Shown: positions 18,614-29,327, counted from the stretch's first letter. The stretch is DNA of 64,000 nt from CAVPDG01 sp963702535 (GCA_963702535.1 CAVPDG010000018.1:1-64000), one strand, 5' to 3'. Made by a program: numbers and translations. The notes: generated from the sequence alone by a model not told the origin.

Positions 18614-19219
18614 ATGACCATCCGCATCCATCCTACCGCTGAAGTATCCCCACAGGCTGAGATCGGCGACGGCACCAGCATCTGGCATCAAGTCCAGATC
18701 CGCGAAGGCAGCAAAATCGGCAAGAGCTGCATCCTCAGCAAAGGGGTGTACATCGACGCCGGGGTAGTCATCGGCGATTGTGTCAAGATCCAGAATTACG
18801 TCTCCGTCTACCACGGCGTCACCGTCGAAGATGGCGTCTTCATCGGACCTCACGTCTGCTTCACCAACGACCTGCAGCCGCGCGCCGTCAACCCGGATAT
18901 GTCGCTCAAGGCTGCCGACGACTGGCAACTCAGCCGCACGCTCATCCGCCGCGGCGCTTCCCTCGGCGCCAATTCGACCATCCGCTGCGGCGTGACCGTC
19001 GGTCAGTGGGCTATGGTCGGCGCCGGCAGCGTGGTCACTCGCGACATCCCCGATTACGGCCTCGCCTGGGGCAATCCCGCCCGCTTGAACGGCTTCGTCT
19101 GCCCCTGCGGGCAGCGCCTGGTCAAAGAAAGCCAGCAAGCGCAGGTCGTGGCGGCGAAGTGCCCCCAATGCGGGCAGGTGGTCGACATTCCATTGCAGGT
19201 ATGGGAGGGTATTTCATGA
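18614..19219 (+). CDS. Left-handed beta-helix acyltransferase with C-terminal zinc ribbon
   Basis: 201 residues. Hexapeptide-repeat sugar N-acetyltransferase, like those that acetylate amino sugars for surface glycans (WbpD/WlbB/FdtC types). Repeats run from residue 5 to about 165: IHPTAEVSPQAEIGDG, IREGSKIGKSCILSKG, GVTVEDGVFIGPHVCFTND, GANSTIRCGVTVGQWAMVGA, with the usual loop holding PRAVN. The final about 35 residues carry CPCGQRL and CPQCGQ, a four-Cys zinc ribbon. It overlaps the aminotransferase gene by ATGA, which supports joint amino-sugar synthesis. Confidence 0.87.
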   Translation: MTIRIHPTAEVSPQAEIGDGTSIWHQVQIREGSKIGKSCILSKGVYIDAGVVIGDCVKIQNYVSVYHGVTVEDGVFIGPHVCFTNDLQPRAVNPDMSLKAADDWQLSRTLIRRGASLGANSTIRCGVTVGQWAMVGAGSVVTRDIPDYGLAWGNPARLNGFVCPCGQRLVKESQQAQVVAAKCPQCGQVVDIPLQVWEGIS

Positions 19220-20302
19220 TCAGCATCGCCAAACCCCAGATCGGCGAAGAAGAGAAGCAAGCCGTCCTGGAGGTGCTCGAACTCGGGCATGATCGCCCAG
19301 GGTCCGCGCGTCAAAGCCTTCGAAGAGGCTTTTGCCGAGTTGTGCGGCGTCCAGCACGCCATCGCCACAACATCCGGCACCACCGCCCTGCACGTCGCCC
19401 TCCTGGCAGCCGGCGTCGGACCCGGCGACGAGGTCATCACCTCGCCATTCACCTTCATCGCCTCCGCCAACAGCATTCTCTACACCGGCGCCCGACCGGT
19501 ATTTGTCGACATCGACCCGCTCACCTTCAACCTCAACCCCGCCCTGATCGAAGCCGCCATCACCCCGCGCAGCAAAGCCATCCTGCCCGTGCACCTCTTC
19601 GGTCTGAGCTGCGACATGCAAGCGATTATGGCGATCGCCGAGAAACACCATCTGCGGGTCATCGAGGACGCCTGCCAGAGCCACGGCGCCGCCTACCGTG
19701 GTAGGCGGGTTGGCTCTTTCGGCATCGGCGCCTTCTCCTTCTATCCCACCAAGAACATGACCTCCGCCGAGGGCGGCATGATCACCACCGGTGACGACCT
19801 CATCGCCGAAGAGTGTCGCGTCATCCGCCAGCACGGCATGCGCCGGCGCTACTATCACGACGAGCTGGGCTTCAACTTCCGCATGACGGACGTGCATGCT
19901 GCCATCGGCCTGGAGCAGCTCAAGAAGCTGGAGAGCCGCAACGCCCAGCGCCGCCGAAACGCCCGCTACCTGAGCGACCATCTCCAGGGCGTGAGCCTGC
20001 CATACGAGCCAGAAGGCTGCACCCACGTCTACCACCAGTACACCGTGCGCGTATCAGGCGGCAGGCGGGACGCCTTGCGCTCCTTCCTCCAGGAAAACGG
20101 CGTCGGCTGCGAGATCTACTACCCCGTGCCGGTGCACAGGCAGGCATTCTACACTCAGGAACTGGGCTACGATCTCACCCTGCCAGAAGCCGAGCGGGCG
20201 GCGGCGGAGGTGCTCTCCCTCCCCGTCCACCCCGCCCTGTCCCAATCCGACCTGGAGCAGATCGTCGCGAAGGTGAATGAATTTACAGCCCGCAGATCGT
20301 AA
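19216..20302 (+). CDS. DegT/DnrJ/EryC1 family sugar aminotransferase, frameshift near start
   Basis: About 361-residue PLP enzyme that puts an amino group on a nucleotide keto-sugar. ATG 19216 overlaps the acyltransferase stop; the first 24 residues (MISIAKPQIGEEEKQAVLEV) are in one frame and MIAQGPRVKAFEEAFAEL onward in another, so an indel lies near 19285. Key sites: TTSGTTALHVAL, the VIEDACQSHGAAY segment, and FSFYPTKNM with the PLP-binding Lys. Product would be acetylated by the upstream enzyme, giving an N-acetylated deoxyaminosugar for polysaccharide or glycoprotein. Confidence 0.88.
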
Positions 20303-20340
20303 AAGACCAGCGCTGAGACAAATCAAAGGATGATCACAAA

Positions 20341-20859
20341 GTGGACAGCACAGAGATCGTTGCACAATTGATGGCAGTGGCTGCGATTACCGCGCCAAAG
20401 ACGAAGGGGGAGAACTTCGTACAGGTAAAAATCCTGCAGGGAGAATCCGTGCAGACATTGGCAAAGGCAATGGTTGACTATGGCGTCGAATCCCAGAAGA
20501 AGAATTTCGACCGGGATGGGCAGAACGTTGCCAATTCAGAGGCAGTCGTGCTCATTGGCTTGAAGGACGCCGCAACCTGTGGCTTGAACTGCGGGGCATG
20601 CGGATTCTCCCTGTGCGATGAGCTCACCGGCCAACCCCCGGTGGATGTCGAGTTTCGCGGTCCGGTCTGCGCCTACCGGCTGTTGGATATGGGCATCGCC
20701 CTGGGTTCCGCAGTCAAGGTCGCCAGCCTGCTCAACGTGGATAACCGCATCATGTATCGCATTGGCGCAGCGGCGCGCCGCAGCGGTTTGGTGGACTGGG
20801 ACTTTGTCATGGGCATCCCCCTCAGCGTCACGGGCAAGAGCATCTACTTCGACCGCTGA
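20341..20859 (+). CDS. DUF2148 ferredoxin-like domain protein
   Basis: 172 residues, GTG start. The DUF2148 family has an N-terminal alpha/beta domain (MAVAAITAPKTKGENFV) and a cysteine cluster that may bind an Fe-S centre; here CGLNCGACGFSLCDE near residues 80-95 and one further Cys in VCAYRLLDMGIA. The C-terminal region (LNVDNRIMYRIGAAARRSG) is conserved in the family, often in anaerobes. No enzymatic role is established. AAAGGA lies about 11 bases before the start. Confidence 0.85.
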   Translation: MDSTEIVAQLMAVAAITAPKTKGENFVQVKILQGESVQTLAKAMVDYGVESQKKNFDRDGQNVANSEAVVLIGLKDAATCGLNCGACGFSLCDELTGQPPVDVEFRGPVCAYRLLDMGIALGSAVKVASLLNVDNRIMYRIGAAARRSGLVDWDFVMGIPLSVTGKSIYFDR

Positions 20860-20880
20860 GCCGCCCGACAGGACCCCCCC

Positions 20881-21726
20881 TTGCTCGAAGCAAATCCCCT
20901 GGGCAGCCTGGTTGCCATCCTTGCGGCATCGGCATGGGGCGCCGGCGACTTTATGGGCGGTCTTGCCGCCCGCAAGAACAGCCCCTACCAGGTCGTGGCG
21001 CTGGTCTCCATCTCAGGGCTGCTCATCCTGGTCGGGGCGATGCTCCTGCGCGGCGAGGGCTTTCCCACACCCCAGGACACCCTGTGGGCGATCACGGCAT
21101 CCATATCCGGGACGATCGGCATCGCCGCCCTCTACCAGGGGCTGGCTTCCGCCCAGGCAGCTTTGGTGGCGCCAACCGCCTCCGTCGTGGGCGTGGCGCT
21201 GCCCGTGATCCTCAGCACCATAATCAGCGGACCACCTTCTGCAGAAAAATGGGCAGGCATCGCCGCCGGCGCGTTAGGCATCTGGCTCGTCTCAAGCAGC
21301 TCGCATAGAGCTGGCGGCGATAACCGGCGCGCCTTGCTGCTGGCGCTGCTGGCAGGATTAGGGTTTGGCGGTTTCTTCATCCTGATCGCGCAGGTGACAC
21401 CCGGAAGCATCTTCTCCCCCCTGGTGGTCTCCAAGCTCACCTCCCTGATCTTTGCCCTGATCATCCTCAGGCTACAACGCGCCAGGCTACCCTCCCTGCA
21501 GAATAACTGGCTGGCTTTGACCGCTGGTCTTTTCGACGCCACCGGCAATGTTTTCTTCTTGCTAGCCACCCAGCTCACGCGCCTGGAATTCGCCGCTGTG
21601 CTCTCCTCCATGTCTCCGGCAATCACGGTACTCCTGGCTTCACTCGTTGCCAAACAACGCGTTCTAACTATTCAAAAGGTCGGCGTAGTGATCTGCCTGG
21701 CAGCAATTGTGCTGATCATCATCTAG
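20881..21726 (+). CDS. EamA/DMT-family transporter
   Basis: 281-residue, ten-helix inner-membrane protein of the drug/metabolite transporter superfamily. Two EamA repeats are visible: the first ends with ALVAPTASVVGVALPVIL near residue 110, the second with FAAVLSSMSPAITVLLA near 250. The start is TTG 20881, 21 bases after the DUF2148 stop, so the two are likely co-transcribed. Substrate unknown (amino acid, sugar or metabolite exporter). Confidence 0.87.
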   Translation: MLEANPLGSLVAILAASAWGAGDFMGGLAARKNSPYQVVALVSISGLLILVGAMLLRGEGFPTPQDTLWAITASISGTIGIAALYQGLASAQAALVAPTASVVGVALPVILSTIISGPPSAEKWAGIAAGALGIWLVSSSSHRAGGDNRRALLLALLAGLGFGGFFILIAQVTPGSIFSPLVVSKLTSLIFALIILRLQRARLPSLQNNWLALTAGLFDATGNVFFLLATQLTRLEFAAVLSSMSPAITVLLASLVAKQRVLTIQKVGVVICLAAIVLIII

Positions 21727-21898
21727 GGATTTACCCATCGCTACCCTTCTCTGGAAGTGCGCAATTTGCGCCCGGGAGAAAGAATCCATGGTGAGCGATC
21801 CCTTGCCTGGATATCCACCTCTGGGTTACACCATTCCAAGCCTGGATATCACTGATCTTGATCTCAGAAGACGCCTCAACTGAGCGCAAAGATTGTTT

Positions 21899-22108
21899 TT
21901 ATGCCGGTGGCAAGCCCGTAGGGTCTTCCGCATCCGCCCTGCTTGGGTCTGCATTCTGGCTGTTGTACAGGAAGGCCATGCGCTTTGCCCAATCTTCGGC
22001 GGGGAAGGCACCATCCAGCTCAAAGCGCGCCACCCAATCCTCGCCGGTCTCGTCATAGGCGACGAGGTAACAGCCTGGTTGCCTAACCACCATCAACCAC
22101 TCAGGCAT
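21899..22108 (-). CDS. Small hypothetical protein, end of the long minus-strand operon
   Basis: 69 residues. Begins MPEWLMVVRQPGCYLVAYDE and contains FELDGAFPAEDWAKRMAFLY; mixed alpha/beta, no recognised domain. It starts 9 bases after the corrected stop of the Rieske gene, the same tight spacing seen through the operon, which supports it being real. The 172 bases between its end and the EamA gene show only weak inverted repeats and no clear terminator. Confidence 0.55.
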   Translation of the reverse strand: MPEWLMVVRQPGCYLVAYDETGEDWVARFELDGAFPAEDWAKRMAFLYNSQNADPSRADAEDPTGLPPA

Positions 22109-22117
22109 GAATGAAGC

Positions 22118-22485
22118 CTACAACCGGATCTTGACCAGCCCGTCCTCAACCCAAACCGGGTATGTCCGAGCTTGATCTCGGAATAAGCCAGGCACTGCCC
22201 GCTGGGGATGTGGTACTCCAAGCCATGCCAGGGGCAGGTGACCACCTCTCCCTCCATCGTCCACTCCAGGCGATAATCGTTCTCCTGCCGGGCCGTCAGC
22301 GTGCCCGAGACTTTGCCGGTCGCCAGCGGACCGAGCTGGTGCGGGCACAAGTTCGGCAGGGCGTAGAACTGCCCATCCAGGTTGAAAACCCCAATCTTAC
22401 GCCTCCCCACCTCCACCACCCGGTGGCTGTTAGCAGGGAAATCTGCCGCCTTGGCGATGATATATTCCCGTGTTCCGTCAGCCAT
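22118..22485 (-). CDS. Rieske [2Fe-2S] ferredoxin-type protein, C-terminal frameshift
   Basis: About 121 residues: a stand-alone Rieske domain. Cluster ligands are C-P-H in NLCPHQLGP (near residue 47) and C-P-W-H in VTCPWHGLEYHIPSG (near 88). A one-base shift near 22165 restores the end TYPVWVEDGLVKIRL and a TAG at 22118-22120, 9 bases before the next gene. Such ferredoxins pass electrons to oxygenases or other redox enzymes; no oxygenase is encoded nearby. Starts 9 bases after the amidohydrolase. Confidence 0.85.
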
Positions 22486-22494
22486 GTTGCTCTC

Positions 22495-23634
22495 TCAGAG
22501 TACCAGGCGCGCGCCGCTCGAATCGATCTTGAAGAAGCGCAAGGCGTTTTCACCCATCACCTTGCGCCGCACTTCAGCACTGAAGGGGAGCTGGTACACC
22601 TTGCGCGGGTGGTCGAAATCATGGTGCGGCCAGTCGGATGCAAATAGCGTCGTGTCCTCGCCTCCGTACAGGCGGATGATATCCACCAGGTCCTGGGGAT
22701 CCTCGGGTTCTTCAACCGGCTGGGTAGCAAAATAGAACTGGCGCACATAGCGGCTCGGGCGCTGGGTCAGGTAAGGCACTTCCCGCCGCCGCTCCAGGTA
22801 TTCCTTGTCCAGGCGGTGCATGATAAACGGCACCCAGGACAGCCCTGCCTCGGTGAAGGCAATGCGCAGCTTCGGGAAGCGGACCACCACGCCGGCGGTG
22901 ACCACGTCCACCAGGTTGGCAATAATCGAGAAGGAATGCCCGATGGTGTGTTGCCCCATCTCCGTCTCGAAGCCATGCGTGTTATGCGGAAAATTGGGGT
23001 GGATGGTTGCTACGCTGTGGAATAGCACCGGCAGGTCGGCATCCTGCGCTGCCTGGTAGATGGGATCGTAGACGCGGTGCCCCCATAAAGGCGCAACTGC
23101 CGCCGTGGGCAGGTAAACACCCACAATGCCGGGGTCTTTGGCATAACGCTCGATCTCCCTGGCCGCGGCGAGCGGATCCTGCGGGCAGGCGACAATACAG
23201 CCCTTCAGCGTGCGCTCACGGCTGCACCACTGGTCAACCATCCAGGCGTTGTAAGCGCGCATCAAGGCAACCGCATAATCCACCTGGGGCAGGATAGCCA
23301 TTTTTAGCAAGTGGTCCGGGAAAAGGATGCCAATATCTACCGAAATCGACTGCAGCTCCTGGACCATCTGCTGCGCCGTGAGCACCGTGCGGGTGGCGTC
23401 GTGACCCCCAGGGAAAGGCGCCCACTGACCATCTTGCCCGGGCGATAAGCCCGGGGAGTCCAGGTAGCGCTCGGGAATGGTCGCCTGGAATTCCAGAGAT
23501 TTGCGCCAGGGCATGTCGCAATACTTTGCCATCTCCGCAGGTACCTCGTGCAAGTGCACATCCACATCTACCACCACCAGGTCTTCCAGGCTCTCCCTGC
23601 GACCTTGTGAAGCTTCCACTGTACCGGTAACCAT
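22495..23634 (-). CDS. Amidohydrolase family 2 (ACMSD-like) metalloenzyme
   Basis: 379-residue TIM-barrel metal-dependent hydrolase/decarboxylase (COG2159). Metal-binding HxH is in VVDVDVHLHEVP (residues about 23-33), another His in LFHSVATIHPNF, and the late Asp in LFASDWPHHDFDHP. Relatives decarboxylate aromatic or cyclic acids. Intact and 9 bases ahead of the Rieske gene, so a paired redox/decarboxylation step is possible but not shown. Confidence 0.85.
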   Translation of the reverse strand: MVTGTVEASQGRRESLEDLVVVDVDVHLHEVPAEMAKYCDMPWRKSLEFQATIPERYLDSPGLSPGQDGQWAPFPGGHDATRTVLTAQQMVQELQSISVDIGILFPDHLLKMAILPQVDYAVALMRAYNAWMVDQWCSRERTLKGCIVACPQDPLAAAREIERYAKDPGIVGVYLPTAAVAPLWGHRVYDPIYQAAQDADLPVLFHSVATIHPNFPHNTHGFETEMGQHTIGHSFSIIANLVDVVTAGVVVRFPKLRIAFTEAGLSWVPFIMHRLDKEYLERRREVPYLTQRPSRYVRQFYFATQPVEEPEDPQDLVDIIRLYGGEDTTLFASDWPHHDFDHPRKVYQLPFSAEVRRKVMGENALRFFKIDSSGARLVL

Positions 23635-23673
23635 AGATACAATTCCTCCATTATCAACTGCGTAACACCTAAC

Positions 23674-25053
23674 CTAATTCCGCACATTGCCGAGCTCTTC
23701 GACGATCGCCTGGCCCAGGCGCTTCACCATCTCGTCAATCTCCTCGGGCTCGATAATGTACGGCGGTGCGACCGCCACCCATTTCGGCGACATGCGCACG
23801 ATCATCTTTTTCTGGTGCATGCAATTTCGCCCCACCCGCATCCCGAACTCGACTTCTTTCGGGAACGGCTCGAGCGTCTCCGGATTACGAACAAATTCAA
23901 TCCCAATCATCAAGCCCTTGCCGCGGATCTCAGCGATCACGCCCAGCTCTTTTAGCTCTTCCAGGCGCTGCACCAGGTACTCTCCCATCTCCGCGCAGTG
24001 CTGCACCAGGTTCCGCTCTTGCATCTCATGCAACACAGCAATGCCTGCCACGGCAGCCAGCGGGTTCCCGCCATAGGTATGCCCATCGGCGAAGGTTTTA
24101 TCGTGAACCGGCGAGATGAAGGCATCGGCTACCTCATCCTTGAATGCCACCGCCGCGAGCGGGGCATGCCCGGCAGCCAGCCCTTTGCCGGCGCACAGGA
24201 TATCTGGCACGAAATTGAAGGTCTCCGCCCCCCACATCTTCCCGGTGCGCCCCATGCCCGTAGCGATCTCATCCAGGATGATCAATACACCATAGCGGTC
24301 GCAAATCTCGCGGATGATGGGCCAGTATTCGGGCGGCGGCACGATGTTTCCGGTGGAGAGCTGGATGGGCTCAGCCATAAAAGCCGCCACCGTATCCGGA
24401 CCTTCATACTGGATGATCTGCTCCAACATCCGCGCGCAAAGTATATTGCACTCAGGGTATTTGAGCTGGTAAGGACAGCGCAGGCAATACGGCGGGGCAA
24501 TGTGCAGAAAACCACCCGCAAGCGGCTCGAAGGGCGTTTTACGCTCAGGCATGCCGGTAGCAGCCAGTGCGCCGAGCGTGACGCCATGAAAATTAAAGTA
24601 ACGCGCGATGATCTTCTTCTTATTGGGCTTGCCGATGTTTTGATAGTATTGGCGAACCAGCTTGATGGCTGTCTCTGTCGCCTCAGACCCGCCGCTGAGC
24701 AGCTTGATCGTCGTCAAGCCCGGAGGCGTCACGCAACCCAGCATCTCCACATATTCCATGGCGCGCGCATTGGTCGAATAAATGGGAGAGGCAAAAATCA
24801 ACCGGTCAAGCTGTTCCTTGATGGCATCTTTAACTCGCTGGTTGCTATGACCCAGGTTGGTAACCCACACACCTGAGATGCCATCCAGGTATTTCTCGCC
24901 CTTCACATCCCATACCCAGATGCCCTCGCCGCGCTCAAACACCAGCGGCTGCTGCATGAAATCGTACATTTGCACAAAGTCGAGCACCATGTGGCGCAAG
25001 TGCTTCTCAGAAAGGTAATCATCTGGGGTAAATTTGACGTTTAAATCAGTCAT
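23674..25053 (-). CDS. Class III PLP aminotransferase
   Basis: 459 residues from ATG 25053. Omega-amino acid or diamine:pyruvate type aminotransferase. PLP sites: LSGGSEATETAIKLVRQYY, the Asp in ILILDEIATGMGRTG and the Schiff-base Lys in ILCAGKGLAAGHAPLAAV. The start with GAGGAG upstream is preferred to one 15 codons earlier, which would overlap the preceding gene's corrected end (25095). In this operon it might remove an amino group before or after the amidohydrolase step. Confidence 0.9.
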   Translation of the reverse strand: MTDLNVKFTPDDYLSEKHLRHMVLDFVQMYDFMQQPLVFERGEGIWVWDVKGEKYLDGISGVWVTNLGHSNQRVKDAIKEQLDRLIFASPIYSTNARAMEYVEMLGCVTPPGLTTIKLLSGGSEATETAIKLVRQYYQNIGKPNKKKIIARYFNFHGVTLGALAATGMPERKTPFEPLAGGFLHIAPPYCLRCPYQLKYPECNILCARMLEQIIQYEGPDTVAAFMAEPIQLSTGNIVPPPEYWPIIREICDRYGVLIILDEIATGMGRTGKMWGAETFNFVPDILCAGKGLAAGHAPLAAVAFKDEVADAFISPVHDKTFADGHTYGGNPLAAVAGIAVLHEMQERNLVQHCAEMGEYLVQRLEELKELGVIAEIRGKGLMIGIEFVRNPETLEPFPKEVEFGMRVGRNCMHQKKMIVRMSPKWVAVAPPYIIEPEEIDEMVKRLGQAIVEELGNVRN

Positions 25054-25094
25054 TCGGTTCTCCTCGTCTCCAGCCAGAGCCGGACAACAAGCGC

Positions 25095-26370
25095 TCATTT
25101 CGGGATGGCATAAGCCTCTACCCGCCCGGCAATCATACGCACACGATCGATCAAGTTATTACTCATGACCATATCCCCGATTCCCAGGATGATCGGCTGG
25201 TCGCCAATGAGCTCAAACATTTTCTCGAGGAAGCAGTGTAAGTCCTCGACGGGCATTTCCGGCTGTAATAGCGATGAAGGGATGCCGCCCCAGAGGATCG
25301 GACCCTTGTCCAGCCAGGCGTTCCAACCCTCTTCGAAGCCCAGGTCAGTGAGCGGCTGCGGAGAGAAAACTCGAACACATCCAGTCCGGTCTCAGGCAGC
25401 AAGCTCGCCAGCCGTTTCAGATTACCGTCCGTATGGCTGCCAACTTTCTTCCCCTGCGTATGTAACGGCTCGACGTAAGCCTGGTAAGCGCCCAGGCAAT
25501 ATTTCTGGAACAGGCGCGGATTTGTGATCATGCCATCCAGGTTGTCGTCAAACTGGATATATGGCCAATCGAATGCCTGCATCTGGCGAATGTCCGCCTG
25601 CATGACCTGGTCTAGCAGGCTGAAGATACGCGCAACCATCTCCGGCTCGTCATTGAGCATGTAAAAAAAATCCACCTCGCCGAACAGGTCCAGGCAGATC
25701 TTCTGGAATGGGATACGATCCAGCATAGGAACCACAAAGCCGATCTCACCCAAACGCGATTGGATATCCTGGATTTCGGCAAAGCGCGGGACAAACTCGG
25801 CATGCTCATAGATGTATTCCAACGCAGCAAAATCCGAGGGCGTCTTGAGCGGATACTCGTACATGATCGGAATGGCGCCGGTATCGATCATCTCCGGAGC
25901 CAGCTTGCTGCGTGTGGTCAGCGTTCCCAGCGGTGTGATGAACTCCGCCTGCGTCTCACCAGGACGATCCAACTGCAACATATTAAAAGGAGCGGGAAGT
26001 AATCCACCACGGGATCTTGCTCATGGAGATAAACTTCGCCGTCCAATTTGAGCACCAGCTCAACCCCCCGCAGGCGGCGGGCATGAGCGATGGTCTGGTA
26101 CTGCTGCCCAAAACCGATCGCCCGGTGGATATCGGTCAGGCGCATCACATCCAGCTGTGGGGGCACAGGGACGGCAAAGGTCGACATAATGCTCGGAGAG
26201 CGATCGTTGCCGTTATGCTTGAACTCCTCCGGCAGCGTTCCGAGACGGCTGTGCGAGGAATACCACAGCTCCATGCGGTCTATGAACGGCAGCCGGTCAG
26301 GCTTCTCACCGCGCAGGACGGCGCTTACCCGGCTGAACATATCAGGCGTTGTTTGCTTGTCTGGCGCCAA
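25095..26370 (-). CDS. URO-D-like (COG0407) protein, two frameshifts
   Basis: About 424 residues of the uroporphyrinogen decarboxylase/corrinoid methyltransferase superfamily. N-terminal VLRGEKPDRLPFIDRMELWY is the family opening; mid part DWPYIQFDDNLDGMITNP and VGSHTDGNLKRLASLLPETG in place of the HxCxG zinc site of the methyltransferases. Frames change near 25985 and 25365; the restored end reads QPLTDLGFEEGWNAWLDKGP to IAGRVEAYAIPK, stop 25095-25097. TTG 26370 with GCGGAGA upstream is the likely start. Function of this subgroup is not known. Confidence 0.75.
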
Positions 26371-26392
26371 TCTGGTTTTCTCCGCTATCCGT

Positions 26393-27838
26393 CTAGGCAA
26401 GCTGTTTGATCAGCTCGATAACCTTGTCAACCGCAATCTGTTCCGCATCCGGTTGCAGGGCAGTGGGCAACAGATAAGCCTGCACAAACAGATCGGGGAC
26501 ATGATAGACCTCTCCCAGCTTGTAGCCGCCTTCAGGATAATCTTCTAGCTGTGGCAAATAAGCAATGGAGGTATTCGTCCACCCCAGGGGAATGGTATGC
26601 TGGAACGGCGAGCGAGACTTGATCTTCAGCCCGGTCTCGGTGAATGCTTCCACGCTCAAGCCTGCCAGGATCACATCGCCAATCCTGAATACCTGGACAT
26701 CCAGATCAATGGTCGGATCCTTTTGCTTGACCGCTTCAACCGTCCGCCGGTAAGCCTCTTCATACATGCTAGCCAGGCGGATCTCCCAATCCTGGGCGCC
26801 GCTGGCTTCCTTCTCCTGTCGCTGGCTGGACCATTTTTCGTAGAGCGCCTGTGCCTTCTCCAGGGTGGGAGCTCGATGAAGTGCAGCTTGACCAGCTCTT
26901 CGGCGGCTCCCAGGGCCAGACTGGCTCTCCGTCCTCCACCGGCACCCAGGGATGAAACAGGATGTTGGGGATATTGCCCAGGGGTACACGCTCGCCCAAT
27001 TTGACATGGGTATGGATCTCGGCTGGCACTTTGAGCACTTCGCCTGCCAGGATCGCGCCCAGGCGGTTTTTGGAATCCCGGCAATCGATCTCATACCCGA
27101 TCCCCCATTTGGGATTGACGTTGCCGCCGCAGCCCTGCAGGAAGAGGGCTTTACCCCCCAGGACTTTCTCGATGATCTGCCGCGCCGCTGCCGGGGAAAT
27201 CAGATGATCCCATATGGCAACGGGGACCAACGGAGACCGGGATGGCAGCCATAGCTGAACAGGACCGCGACGGGATTTCCTTCCAGATCGTCGATGCGCA
27301 CAACGCCCACACTATGATCGATGGGTTGCTCAGGCACCTCGCCCAGTACATCATGCCCGTCCGGACCGGTCTCACGCCGGTAAATCCCGACCTGGGCTTC
27401 ACCAGCGCCGGCGCCGATGCGCACCGGCTGCTTCGCCTGGTCAGCCTCAGCCACGGCTGCGAGGATATGCTCCTTGAGCTCCTTACCATAAATATCGGCA
27501 AAGCGTTTGCGTTCTGCGCTATCCCGTGTACTGTTGCGGCGGCGAAGGGGTGCTATGATCGTGACTCAGGTTAATCATCACGTGCGAGCGAGGCACGCCG
27601 AGCAGATCTGCCACCTCCTGGCGGATCTGGTCCGAGAGCGGGTTGAACAATTCGCAGATATCCAAAGCGATGATGGCAAGCTTGGTATGCAGAATCTGCC
27701 AGCACGAGCGCCGTAGCAGTCAGATCGCTTTCGTAGCCCTGGATTGGATCGGCGAACAAGCGGATGCCAAATTTCGGCGATCCGAGGCGAGCATTGATAA
27801 TCCGGCGGGAAACACCTGCATAAAGAGTAGCTGGACAT
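26393..27838 (-). CDS. Neutral/alkaline ceramidase-fold protein, paralogue A, several frameshifts
   Basis: About 480 residues when joined. PF04734-type N-terminal domain pieces occur in order on different frames: GYESDLTATALVLAD near 27720, YRRETGPDGHDVLGEVPEQP (27400), ALFLQGCGGNVNPKWGIGYE (27130), NIPNILFHPWVPVEDGEP (26950), and the end LGEVYHVPDLFVQAYLLPTA to stop 26393. At least five indels are needed, more than in neighbours. Almost the same order as in B. Whether it hydrolyses an amide of a lipid is unproven; bacterial homologues in sugar operons have no assigned role. Confidence 0.7.
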
Positions 27839-27840
27839 GA

Positions 27841-29295
27841 TTATTCTCCTTCTTTCGCAAGTCGATGGATCAGCTCAATGGTTTTGTCTATAGCAATTTG
27901 TTCAGCTTCCGGCTGCAATGCGGTCGGGAGCTGATACGCCTGAACCAGCAGGTCAGGAACATGGTACACCTCGCCCAGCTTGAAGCCGCCTTCAGGGTAA
28001 TCCTCAGCGCGGGGCAGATAAGCGATATTCGTATTCGTCCATCCTAAGGGGATCGTCTCCTTAAACGGCGAGCAGGGCTTTGATCTTGAGGCCGGTTTCG
28101 GTAAAAGTTTCAACATTCAAGCCGGCGAGGATGGCATCGCCGATGCGGAAGACCTGCACGTCCAGGTCGACGGTAGGGTCTCCATCGCGGATGGCTTGCA
28201 GCGTGCGCCGGTAAGCTTCTTCGTATTCGCTCGCCAGGCGGATCTCCCAATCCTGCGCGCCGCTGGCTTGCTTCTGCTGTTTCACCTGCGACCAGTGATC
28301 GTACAAAGCCTGGGCTTCTTCGAGAGGCGGCAGCGGGACAAAGTGCAGCTTGACCAGCTCTTCCTCTGCAGCCAGGAGCGATTCGTCCAGAACTCCTCCA
28401 CAGGAACCCAGGGATGGAAGAGGATGTTGGGGATATTGCCTAGCGGAACACGCTCGCCCAGGCGGACGTGGGTGTGAATCTCGGCTGCCACTTTAAGCAC
28501 CTCGCCCGCCAGGAGCATCCCCAGCCGGTTTTTGGGGTAACGACAGTCGACTTCATACCCGATGCCCCACTTCGGGTTGACGTTCCCGCCGCAACCCTGC
28601 AAGAAGAGGGCTTTGCCGCCCAGCGCCTGCTCGATGATCTCACGCGCAGCCCCTGGGAAGTCTGCTGAACCAAGGTGGCAGCGCGGACCTACAGTTACAG
28701 GATGGCAGCCATAGCTGAAAAGGATGGCGACGGGCTGACCTTCCAGGTCGTCGATGCGTACAACTCCTACGCTGTGATCGATATCCCGGTCAGGCACTTC
28801 ACCGAGCACGTCACGCCCATCGGGACCCGTCTCACGGCGGTAGATGCCAATTCTGGCCTCACCCCTGCCGGCGCCGACCCGTGCGGGGTGCAAGTTCTGG
28901 CTGGCTTCTTCCACCGCGGCGAGGATATGGCGGCGCAGCTCATTCTCATAGATTTCCGCATAATATTTGCTCTCAGGGCTGACTGCCCGGTAGCTCAACT
29001 GGACCGGAGTGGAGTGATCATGGCTGATGTTGATCATGACGTGCGAGCGGGGGATTCCTAGCATCTCCGCCACTTCCTGCCGCACCTGGTTGGCAAGCGG
29101 GTTGAAAAACACGATCAAATCCAGGGCGATGATAGCCAGCTTGGTTTGCGAGTTTGCCAGGACGAGAGCCGTAGCGGTTAAATCGCTTTCATAGCCCTGG
29201 ATTGGCTCGCCAAACAGTCGCAAGCCGAATTTGGGAGAGCCCGGCTGCGCATTGATGATCCGGCGCGAGACGCCTGCAAAGAGCCCTGATGACAT
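27841..29295 (-). CDS. Neutral/alkaline ceramidase-fold protein, paralogue B, about three frameshifts
   Basis: About 484 residues; the first 300 are in one frame. Motifs of the ceramidase zinc-amidase domain: INISHDHSTPVQLSY (metal-site His), SYGCHPVTVGPRCHLGSADF (metal/catalytic His and SADFPG), GKALFLQGCGGNVNP. The frame breaks near 28385, 28300 and 28085; C-terminal WTNTNIAYLPRAEDYPEGGF is shared with A and C. No signal peptide is seen, unlike secreted ceramidases, suggesting a cytoplasmic substrate. AGGAG precedes ATG 29295. Confidence 0.82.
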
Positions 29296-29327
29296 TAGAT
29301 ACTCCTCTGGATGGAAATCATCGGATA

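Noticed and set aside
18572..20035. Long open frames on the minus strand opposite the acyltransferase and aminotransferase genes
   Set aside because: They are composition shadows in GC-rich coding DNA; the plus-strand products match known families.
25053..25098. An upstream start for the class III aminotransferase at 25098
   Set aside because: It would overlap the corrected end of the URO-D-like gene (25095), and GAGGAG precedes ATG 25053.
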